64,000 nucleotides of DNA from Bradyrhizobium sp. B097 (GTDB taxonomy: Bacteria; Pseudomonadota; Alphaproteobacteria; Rhizobiales; Xanthobacteraceae), in assembly GCF_038957035.1 (NCBI RefSeq), contig NZ_CP152412.1, forward strand, positions 1,856,501-1,920,500, written 5' to 3'. The first letter of the stretch is position 1; every line of letters begins with the position of its first letter. Positions 57,698-64,000 of the stretch are shown here, piece after piece. The translations under genes and the position numbers were made by a program. The notes below the pieces were generated by a model that was not told the DNA's origin, did not search any database, and worked only from the letters and a program-made list of their open reading frames with translations.

Positions 57698-58324
57698 CTA
57701 GGTAGGATGGATCATGTCACGCGCGTAGGACAAGCCGATCCCGTATCCGCCGCCATGGGCTTCGACGATGGCTCTCGCGTGGTCATAGGTCTCTCGGCGG
57801 GTCCAGTCTCGCTGCAATTCCAGAAGCACCTGGATCCACGATGTTGGCCGTGCGCCCGCGGCCTCCATGCGGCGAAGCGCGAGGTCATGGCCGACCGTGG
57901 TGAGACCTCCGCAGGCGTCGCCGACCACGTAGACCTCGAGCCCGGCGGCCAACGCCGATAGAACGGTGAAGCTGACGCATGCTTCGGTCAGCAGTCCCGA
58001 TACGATGAGACGCCGCCGGCTGGTTGCGAGAATCTTCCCACGCGCGTTGTCGTCTTCCCAGACGTTCATGTTGCGCCGCTCGATCGGGACGATGCCAGGT
58101 AAGGCCGCACTGATCGCCGGCATCAGCGGACCGCTGTAGACTTTCGTCGCAGAGGTCGAGGCAATGACCGGAAGGTTGAACGCCGTGGCCGTCTTGGCCA
58201 GGGCGACCACGTTGTTGAGGAGGACTTGCCGGTCGATCGAGCTAACGCCGAAGGCGAGCCCGGCCTGCTGGTCGGCGAACAGGAGCGCGCAGTCTTTCGG
58301 TTCGAGAAGGGGAGCGTCGGTCAT
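57698..58324 (-). CDS. YcaC-like cysteine hydrolase, isochorismatase family
   Basis: 208 residues with a full catalytic set: Asp in ALLFADQQAGLAFGVS, Lys in ASTSATKVYSGPLMP and the nucleophile Cys in VSGLLTEACVSFTVLSAL. The YcaC subgroup has unknown substrates. It begins 14 bp after the stop of the alpha/beta hydrolase gene on the same strand, so it is probably the second gene of that transcript. It is the paralogue of the gene at 59466. Confidence 0.88.
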   Translation of the reverse strand: MTDAPLLEPKDCALLFADQQAGLAFGVSSIDRQVLLNNVVALAKTATAFNLPVIASTSATKVYSGPLMPAISAALPGIVPIERRNMNVWEDDNARGKILATSRRRLIVSGLLTEACVSFTVLSALAAGLEVYVVGDACGGLTTVGHDLALRRMEAAGARPTSWIQVLLELQRDWTRRETYDHARAIVEAHGGGYGIGLSYARDMIHPT

Positions 58325-58338
58325 GTGTTCACCCAATG

Positions 58339-59154
58339 TCACGACTTGAGGAATTCGAGCAGATCAGCGTTGAGCTGGTCCGTGTGGGTCGTGGCGGTCG
58401 CGTGCGGAGCGCCGGGATAGACCTTGAGCGTGGCGGACTTGATCATCTCGGCCGCGCGCTTTCCGGTGTACTGAAGCGGGACCACCTGATCGTCGTCGCC
58501 GTGGACCACCAACGTGGGAACGTTGATCTTCGCCATATCGGGACGGAAATCGGTTTCGGAGAACGCGGTCACGCAGTCGATCGTCGCCTTGATGGAGGCC
58601 TGCAAGCCGATCTGAAGTGTCTGCTTGAAAATGCCCTGGGAGACCTTGGTGCCGTGGTTGGTCCCATAGAAAAGCGGACTGAAATCATCCAGGAATTGCG
58701 GACGGTCCTTGGCGAGCCCGGCCTTGATGCCGTCGAAGACGGCCTTGTCGACACCGTCATGGTCCGCCGTCTTGCCGAACAGGGGAGTCACGGCGCTCAC
58801 CAGCGCCAGCTTCGACACCCGCGAGGAGCCGTGGCGCGCGACGTAGCGCACGATGTCGCCGCCGCCCATCGAGAAACCGACCAGGGTGACGTCTGTGAGC
58901 TCGAGATGCTTGACGAGTTCGGCGATGTCATCCGCGAACGTATCGTAATCGTAGCCTTCCCAGGGCTGGCCCGACCGGCCAAAGCCGCGGCGATCGAACG
59001 CCACGGCGCGGAAGCCGTGACTGGCGAAGAACAGCATCTGGGCGTCCCACATGTCCGCACTGAGCGGCCAGCCATGGCTGAACAGGATCGGCTTTCCGCT
59101 GCCCCAGTCCTTGAAGTAGAGGTCGGTACCGTCCCGTAATTTCAGCAGCGCCAT
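58339..59154 (-). CDS. Alpha/beta hydrolase, non-haem chloroperoxidase-like
   Basis: 271 residues. Oxyanion motif FSHGWPLSADMWD, nucleophile Ser in LVGFSMGGGDIVRYVA, acid in VVHGDDDQVVPLQY, catalytic His in PGAPHATATTHTDQL. The GFSMGG elbow and VAFDRRGFGRSGQPW are typical of cofactor-free haloperoxidases/perhydrolases, which are esterases in most organisms. AAAGGAG precedes ATG 59154. The frame is open further upstream, but the AAAGGAG start decides the choice. Confidence 0.9.
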   Translation of the reverse strand: MALLKLRDGTDLYFKDWGSGKPILFSHGWPLSADMWDAQMLFFASHGFRAVAFDRRGFGRSGQPWEGYDYDTFADDIAELVKHLELTDVTLVGFSMGGGDIVRYVARHGSSRVSKLALVSAVTPLFGKTADHDGVDKAVFDGIKAGLAKDRPQFLDDFSPLFYGTNHGTKVSQGIFKQTLQIGLQASIKATIDCVTAFSETDFRPDMAKINVPTLVVHGDDDQVVPLQYTGKRAAEMIKSATLKVYPGAPHATATTHTDQLNADLLEFLKS

Positions 59155-59465
59155 CAGTTGCTCCTTTGTGGTGGCGATGGCCGCGCACCGATGCGTTGGG
59201 CCATCCCCGCCAAACTCATCGATGGAAGCCCCCTTGGCTTGGACGGCCTCGGCGCTGTTTGCACGGCCTCGCGGTCTCGGCCGAGCGCGCCGTCTGCAAG
59301 CTCCGAAGGGCAGTTTTGTCGCACGCGAGCCTTCATCGCGACTTCGTCCAAGCAGCGAACAACCTGTCCAAGCGGCGGCGGCGCCTCGGGTCATACAGTC
59401 GAAGCCGTACGGACGCTGGATGTCATTCGCTCCGGCCGGCAATCGTCAATTCAAGGAGAATCTCG

Positions 59466-60104
59466 ATGTCCAAACTCGACATGCTGACCCCAGACAACAG
59501 CGCCATTGCGCTCATCGACTACCAGCCGGCGATGTACCAGGGCGTCCAGTCGCACGACCGCCTCGTGGTGTTCAACAACGTCCAGATCCTGGCGAAGGCC
59601 GCCAAGCTGTTCAAGATTCCGACCGTGCTGTCCACGGTTGCGAAGGACTCGTTCTCCGGACCGTTCATGCCTGAAGTCGCCGAGCTCTTCCCCAATCACG
59701 ACATCATCGACCGCACCTCGATGAACTCCTGGCTCAATGCCAATTTCCGCAAGGCGGTCGCCGCGACCGGCCGCAAGAAGTTCGTGATCGGCGGCCTCTG
59801 GACCGAGGCCTGCGTGATGTTCCCGGCGCTGGACATGCTGAAGGAAGGTTATGAGGTCTACATCCCGGCGGATGCATGCGGCGACCTGTCCATCGAGTGC
59901 CACAACCGCTCGATGGAGCGTCTCGTGCAGGCCGGCGCGGTTCCGATCACCTCGTGCCAGTACGCGTTCGAGTTGCAGCAGGACTGGGCACGCACCGAGA
60001 CCTACGACGGCATGATGGAGATCCTGAAGGCGCATTCGCCTTACGGCATCCAGATCCGCTTCTCGAAGTGGGCGCTCGGCGAGCATGCGTCGGAGGCTGG
60101 CTAA
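59466..60104 (+). CDS. YcaC-like cysteine hydrolase, isochorismatase family
   Basis: 212 residues, closely resembling the leftward gene at 57698. Asp in ALIDYQPAMYQGVQSHD, Lys in LSTVAKDSFSGPFMP and the nucleophile Cys in IGGLWTEACVMFPALDML. AAGGAG precedes ATG 59466. First gene of a rightward series (this hydrolase, XapX, amidohydrolase, DoxX, secreted VOC), separated from XapX by a palindromic repeat. Divergent from the alpha/beta hydrolase gene across 311 bp, a stretch with no gene and no obvious operator. Confidence 0.9.
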   Translation: MSKLDMLTPDNSAIALIDYQPAMYQGVQSHDRLVVFNNVQILAKAAKLFKIPTVLSTVAKDSFSGPFMPEVAELFPNHDIIDRTSMNSWLNANFRKAVAATGRKKFVIGGLWTEACVMFPALDMLKEGYEVYIPADACGDLSIECHNRSMERLVQAGAVPITSCQYAFELQQDWARTETYDGMMEILKAHSPYGIQIRFSKWALGEHASEAG

Positions 60105-60196
60105 AGCATGAATCGGAAAAGCGCGAAGCGGTTTTCCGAATAGATCGTGCTCGAACAAGGGGCCAACGCGCGATGACCTGATCTCATCGCGCCTTA
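60103..60196. repeat. Dispersed palindromic repeat (AAGCATGAATCGG / GCGCGATGA family)
   Basis: AAAGCATGAATCGGAAAAGC is followed by GAAGCGGTTTTCCG and GATCGTGCTC; then GCGCGATGA-CCTGATC-TCATCGCGC. The same two-part element occurs at 29.6 kb. It begins inside the hydrolase stop codon. Confidence 0.8.
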
Positions 60197-60236
60197 GGCC
60201 GCCTGATTTCTCCCTCCATCCTCCGAGAGGGGTGCG

Positions 60237-60521
60237 ATGAAGATCTACATACTGTCCCTTGGCGCCGGCCTGCTGGTCGGCGTCATCTACAGCCTGCTCA
60301 ACGTACGTTCTCCCGCACCGCCTCTGGTGGCTCTGGTCGGCCTGCTCGGCATCCTCATTGGCGAGCAGATCGTTCCCGTCGCCAGGCAGATGGTCGTTGG
60401 CGAGGGCCTTGCCGCCGCATGGCGGCAGGCGAAATGCGCGCCTCACATGTTCGGCCTGCTGCCGGGGCGGCACGCCGAGGAAGTCAAGACAACCACAGAT
60501 GTTGCGGAGAAGGCGTCATGA
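60237..60521 (+). CDS. XapX-domain membrane protein
   Basis: 94 residues. The XapX (DUF1427) motif is visible: MKIYILSLGAGLLVGVIYSL, then PPLVALVGLLGILIGEQIVP, two membrane segments with a short loop. A hydrophilic C-terminus follows. Function unknown; the domain recurs beside amidohydrolases and hydrolases. GAGAGGGG precedes the ATG. The stop overlaps the amidohydrolase start (ATGA), so the two products may work together at the membrane. Confidence 0.85.
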   Translation: MKIYILSLGAGLLVGVIYSLLNVRSPAPPLVALVGLLGILIGEQIVPVARQMVVGEGLAAAWRQAKCAPHMFGLLPGRHAEEVKTTTDVAEKAS

Positions 60522-62395
60522 GCGCTCCTGATACGATTCTGCATCGCGGCCTTTTCACCACGCTCGACCGTTCCAATCCGGCCGCCAGCGCCGTCGCCAT
60601 CACGGACGGGCGCTTCACGGCGGTCGGCCACGACCACGACGTGATGCCGCTGGCCGGGCCATCGACCAGGGTGATCGATCTGAAAGGGCGGCGCGTCCTG
60701 CCCGGGCTGATCGACAATCATCTGCACATCATTCGCGGCGGGCTCAACTTCAACATGGAGCTGCGCTGGGACGGCGTATGGTCGCTTGCCGACGCGATGG
60801 CCATGTTGCGGAAGCAGGTCGCGATCACGCCGCCGCCGCAATGGGTGCGCGTCGTCGGCGGATTCACCGAGCATCAGTTCGCCGAGCGGCGCCTGCCGAC
60901 GATCGACGAGCTCAACGCGGTCGCGCCGGATACGCCGGTCTTCATCCTCCATCTCTACGACCGCGCGATGCTCAATGCCGCAGCGCTGCGCGCCGTCGGC
61001 TACACCAAGGATACGCCGGAGCCTCCGGGCGGCGAGATCACGCGCGACGCGAAGGGCAACCCGACGGGGCTCCTGCTCGCCAAGCCGAACGCCAACATCC
61101 TCTATGCCACGCTGGCAAAGGGCCCGAAGCTGCCGTTCGAGTACCAGGTCAATTCGACCCGGCACTTCATGCGTGAGCTGAACCGGCTCGGCGTCACCGG
61201 CGCGATCGACGCCGGCGGCGGCTTCCAGAACTACCCGGAGGACTACGCGGTCATCCAGAAGCTCTCGGACGAGGGGCAGCTGACGATCCGGCTTGCCTAC
61301 AACCTCTTCACCCAGAAGCCGAAGGGTGAAAAGGACGATTTCCTGAACTGGACCAGGACCTCAAAATACCAGCAGGGCACCGATTACTTCCGCCACAACG
61401 GCGCCGGCGAAATGCTGGTGTTCTCGGCCGCCGATTTCGAGGATTTCCGCGTCGCCCGGCCGGACATGCCGCCGGAGATGGAGGGCGAACTCGAGGGCGT
61501 CGTTCGCATCCTCGTCCAGAACAAATGGCCGTGGCGGCTGCACGCGACCTATGACGAGACGATCTCGCGCGCGCTCGACGTGTTCGAGAAGGTCAACCAG
61601 GATATGCCGCTGGACGGCCTGCACTGGTTCTTCGATCACGCCGAGACGATTTCCGACCAGTCGATCGATCGCATCGCCGCGCTCGGCGGCGGCATCGCCG
61701 TGCAGCACCGCATGGCCTATCAGGGTGAGTATTTCGTCGAGCGCTATGGGTACGGTGCCGCCGAAGCGACGCCGCCGGTGAAGAAGATGCTCGACAAGGG
61801 CGTCAAGGTGTCCGCGGGCACCGACGCGACCCGGGTCGCTTCCTACAATCCCTGGGTCTCGCTCGCCTGGCTCGTGACCGGCATGACGGTCGGCGGCCTG
61901 CGGCTCACTCCGCCGCGCAACTGCCTCGACCGCGAGACCGCGCTGCGGATGTGGACCGAGAATGTCACCTGGTTCTCGAACGAAGAAGGCAAGAAGGGGC
62001 GTATCGAGGTCGGGCAGCTCGCCGATCTGATCGTTCCGGATCGCGACTATTTCTCGTGCAGCGAGGCCGAGATCGCCGATACGTCGAGTGACCTGACGGT
62101 GGTCGGTGGCCGTATCGTTTACGGTGCCGGAGACTTCAAGGCGCTCGACACCAACGCGCCGCCGCCGGCGATGCCGGATTGGTCGCCGGTGCGCAGCTTC
62201 GGCGGCTATGGCGACTGGCTCGGAGCTGACGGCAAGGCAAAGGCGGTGCGGGCGAACGCCATGCAGATGTGCGGTTGCGCCAGCAGCTGCGGTGTGCACG
62301 GCCATGACCATGCCCGCGCCTGGACCGGCAAGCTGCCGGTTTCGGACCTCAAGAGCTTCTGGGGCGCGCTCGGCTGCGCCTGCTGGGCGGTTTGA
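60518..62395 (+). CDS. Amidohydrolase (NfdA/YtcJ-like) with Cys/His-rich tail
   Basis: 625 residues, amidohydrolase 3 fold. Metal site signatures: LPGLIDNHLHIIRGGLN near residue 70, then DGLHWFFDHAETISD and VSAGTDATRVASYNPW. The N-terminal region is the usual composite domain (RVIDLKGRRVLPG). The last 50 residues hold MQMCGCASSCGVHGHDHARA and GALGCACWAV: five cysteines and three histidines, unusual for the family and suggestive of an extra metal site. It overlaps the XapX stop and ends one base before the DoxX start. Confidence 0.87.
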   Translation: MSAPDTILHRGLFTTLDRSNPAASAVAITDGRFTAVGHDHDVMPLAGPSTRVIDLKGRRVLPGLIDNHLHIIRGGLNFNMELRWDGVWSLADAMAMLRKQVAITPPPQWVRVVGGFTEHQFAERRLPTIDELNAVAPDTPVFILHLYDRAMLNAAALRAVGYTKDTPEPPGGEITRDAKGNPTGLLLAKPNANILYATLAKGPKLPFEYQVNSTRHFMRELNRLGVTGAIDAGGGFQNYPEDYAVIQKLSDEGQLTIRLAYNLFTQKPKGEKDDFLNWTRTSKYQQGTDYFRHNGAGEMLVFSAADFEDFRVARPDMPPEMEGELEGVVRILVQNKWPWRLHATYDETISRALDVFEKVNQDMPLDGLHWFFDHAETISDQSIDRIAALGGGIAVQHRMAYQGEYFVERYGYGAAEATPPVKKMLDKGVKVSAGTDATRVASYNPWVSLAWLVTGMTVGGLRLTPPRNCLDRETALRMWTENVTWFSNEEGKKGRIEVGQLADLIVPDRDYFSCSEAEIADTSSDLTVVGGRIVYGAGDFKALDTNAPPPAMPDWSPVRSFGGYGDWLGADGKAKAVRANAMQMCGCASSCGVHGHDHARAWTGKLPVSDLKSFWGALGCACWAV

Positions 62396-62396
62396 G

Positions 62397-62837
62397 ATGC
62401 ATGCGAAGGCCGGCACGCCGCGCTGGATCGCAGCCATCCTGTCCTGGCCGCGGCTGCTGCCGATCGCCAGGGTTGCCTTGGTCTCGGCCTTCCTGATCGG
62501 CGGCATCCAGAAGCTCGCCGATTTTCCGGCAGCCGTCGCCGAGCAGGCGCATTTCGGTCTGCAGCCGGCCTGGCTGTGGGCCGCAGCGGCGATCGTCGTC
62601 GAGCTCGGCGGCTCCCTGCTGGTCATCGCCAACCGGTTCGTCTGGCTTGGCGCCGGCGGACTTGGCGTGCTCACTTTCGTGGCGATGCTGACGGCGAACG
62701 CATTCTGGCTGTCCACAGGCCACGAACGGTTCATGGCGCTCAATGCGTTCTTCGAACACCTCGGCCTCATCGCCGGTCTTGTCGTCGTGACGATCTGCGC
62801 TGAAAAGACGCAATCTCGTCGAGTCAGCGAATTCTAG
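62397..62837 (+). CDS. DoxX-family membrane protein
   Basis: 146 residues, four membrane helices. ARVALVSAFLIGGIQKLADF and ELGGSLLVIANRFVWLGAGG fit the DoxX fold, which includes subunits of thiosulfate:quinone oxidoreductase and redox-linked detoxification proteins. It starts one base after the amidohydrolase stop, so it is part of the same coupled block as XapX and the amidohydrolase. Confidence 0.85.
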   Translation: MHAKAGTPRWIAAILSWPRLLPIARVALVSAFLIGGIQKLADFPAAVAEQAHFGLQPAWLWAAAAIVVELGGSLLVIANRFVWLGAGGLGVLTFVAMLTANAFWLSTGHERFMALNAFFEHLGLIAGLVVVTICAEKTQSRRVSEF

Positions 62838-62862
62838 TCCAATCTCGCTCAAGGAGTTGTCC

Positions 62863-63816
62863 ATGAAACGGCTATCGGCATCGATTCTGCTCTTGTCGGT
62901 TGCGGCCATTGCCGCAGCGGCGCCAGCGGTCGCCAGGGATGCGGGAAAAGCCGGCAGGGAAATGGTTGCGGTGGCGCCGCAATACGACACGACCCATGTC
63001 TATGTCGCGCCTGATGACGTGGACAAGTTCGTGTCGAGCTTTCTGGCGACGTTCGGCGGCCAGAGCACCAAGCAGGTGGTCGCAACGGTCACGCCTACGC
63101 CGAGCAGCACGACGTCGCAATTGCTCCAGACGCCGGTCGGCACGGTCTCGCTGTTCGGCTTCAAGACGCCGGTGCCGTATCCCTTCGGCGCCGAACGGAA
63201 CGGATATCTGGTCAGCGACATGGACGTTGCGGTCAAGGCCGCCCGTGCGGCGGGCGCCGACGTGATCGTCACGACCTTCCCGGATCCGATCGGACGCGAC
63301 GCCGTGATCCAGTGGCCGGGCGGCGTCAACATGCAGATCTACTGGCACACCACCAAGCCGAACTACGCGGCCTTCGAGAAGATCCCGGAGAACCGGGTGT
63401 ATGTTTCGGCCGACAGGGCAGATGCATTCGTGCGGAGCTTCCTTGCCTTCTCGCGCGGGAAGGTGGTGTCGCAAGCCGCGAAGGCCCCCGGGATCGAGAT
63501 CGGCAAGACGGGGCAGACTTATAAGAGGATTCGCATCGAATCGGCATTCGGCAAGATGGTCGTTCTCGTGACCGACGGTCAGCTGCCCTATCCCTACGGC
63601 CGCGAGACGACGGGCTATGAGGTGGCGGATCTCGACGCGACGCTTGCCAAGGCAAAGACGGCCGGAGCCGCCGTCCTTGTCGAGCCCTACACGTCCGAAG
63701 GAAGGTCCGCGGCGATCGTGCAGTTTCCGGGCGGTTACATCGCGGAGATACATGCGACGCCTGCCAAACACGCTGCCCGTGCAGACCAGCAGCCCCTCGA
63801 ACGCGCCTTGAAGTAA
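62863..63816 (+). CDS. Secreted two-module VOC/glyoxalase protein
   Basis: 317 residues with a Sec signal peptide (MKRLSASILLLSVAAIAAAA) and two VOC-like modules (THVYVAPDDVDKFVSSFLAT; NRVYVSADRADAFVRSFLAF), each ending in an INGYEV/YLVSDMD-type strand. Export of a VOC protein is unusual. AAGGAG precedes ATG 62863. It lies 25 bp after DoxX, and its stop overlaps the next start (TAATG), so the operon continues past the window. Confidence 0.82.
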   Translation: MKRLSASILLLSVAAIAAAAPAVARDAGKAGREMVAVAPQYDTTHVYVAPDDVDKFVSSFLATFGGQSTKQVVATVTPTPSSTTSQLLQTPVGTVSLFGFKTPVPYPFGAERNGYLVSDMDVAVKAARAAGADVIVTTFPDPIGRDAVIQWPGGVNMQIYWHTTKPNYAAFEKIPENRVYVSADRADAFVRSFLAFSRGKVVSQAAKAPGIEIGKTGQTYKRIRIESAFGKMVVLVTDGQLPYPYGRETTGYEVADLDATLAKAKTAGAAVLVEPYTSEGRSAAIVQFPGGYIAEIHATPAKHAARADQQPLERALK

Positions 63817-64000
63817 TGGTCGTTATGCCGGCTTGGATCGACACGCGAATTGTCAGGACGCTATTGCCCCTTCTGGCGATCGCGTCCTCAGTCCATGCCG
63901 CCGTTGCGGCAGATGGGGATGACGCGACTGCGAAGCGGCCTGCGATCCAGGCCAACCGATGGGCCGAGGATTGGTCGGTGCTTGCCGATCCCAGGTTGCG
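63816..64000 (+). CDS. Alginate-export family porin (3' end outside window)
   Basis: The first 61 residues only. A signal peptide (VRTLLPLLAIASSVHAAVAA) is followed by QANRWAEDWSVLADPRL, which matches the start of alginate-export (AlgE-like) 18-strand outer-membrane porins (NRW.EDWS.LADP). The ATG at 63816 overlaps the preceding stop; ATG 63825 is a possible alternative. Outer-membrane location would fit a secreted or periplasmic role for the two genes before it. Confidence 0.65.
   Translation, partial: MVVMPAWIDTRIVRTLLPLLAIASSVHAAVAADGDDATAKRPAIQANRWAEDWSVLADPRL

Overview
The window is high-GC DNA with closely packed genes, ATGA-type start/stop overlaps and many dispersed palindromic repeats. 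Gene content points to an alphaproteobacterium of the Bradyrhizobium/Nitrobacteraceae type: a form I CO dehydrogenase (cox) cluster headed by an MHYT-LytTR sensor, tandem CYP153-type P450s, a TPR-methyltransferase with the MNRKERRAASK start, many CoA-ester, LysR and periplasmic-binding-protein genes, and the repeat families themselves. The species assignment is inference. No rRNA, CRISPR array or intact insertion sequence was seen.

Layout. 0-3 kb: a small catabolic run (VOC protein cut by the window edge, cysteine hydrolase, Tat-exported epoxide hydrolase, ABM monooxygenase). 3-8.6 kb: a leftward acyl-CoA operon (acyl-CoA dehydrogenase, CaiB/BaiF CoA-transferase, MaoC-like dehydratase, then a HisC-like aminotransferase) with a divergent LysR regulator and a T-N11-A palindrome in the shared gap. 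8.7-10.9 kb: a split TPP decarboxylase (ComD/ComE or Ppd type) behind a PEP-mutase/isocitrate-lyase superfamily enzyme. 10.9-12.4 kb: an alpha/beta hydrolase divergent from a Cys-tailed MarR regulator, with two near-identical palindromes between them. 12.6-17.5 kb: TPR-methyltransferase and two CYP153-like P450s. 17.7-28 kb: mixed envelope, regulatory and housekeeping genes (DUF898 and M48 protease pair, an orphan ABC binding protein, a second-type lspA behind a LysR gene, a MerR-ATPase fusion, DUF2927 and an L,D-transpeptidase). 28-32.3 kb: a benzoylformate-decarboxylase-like TPP enzyme, a nuclease-like protein and small membrane or secreted proteins.

32.3-35 kb is an islet unlike its surroundings: three tRNA-like 3' fragments, an AlpA/excisionase-like HTH, a small Lys-rich protein, TenA and the frameshifted tail of a serine recombinase. 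It looks like the scar of repeated integration.

35-43.7 kb holds the cox cluster in the order C-M-S-L-D-E-F-G. CoxL carries the form I AYRCSFR loop, and the CoxM and CoxS cofactor motifs sit at the same residue numbers I recall for the Oligotropha enzyme, so aerobic CO oxidation is the most likely function. The coxC-coxM gap has two 9-bp direct repeats separated by 12 bp, the geometry LytTR domains recognise.

44-50.4 kb: a GntR-controlled amino-acid-type ABC importer, divergent from an amidase and a 2-keto-4-pentenoate-hydratase-like gene. 50.5-64 kb: catabolic and stress-type genes (OYE-family reductase, MhqO/PcpA-type ring-cleaving dioxygenase, a 953-aa STAND regulator, an AraC regulator, two YcaC-like cysteine hydrolases, an alpha/beta hydrolase, XapX, a Cys/His-tailed amidohydrolase, DoxX, a secreted VOC protein and the start of an alginate-export porin).
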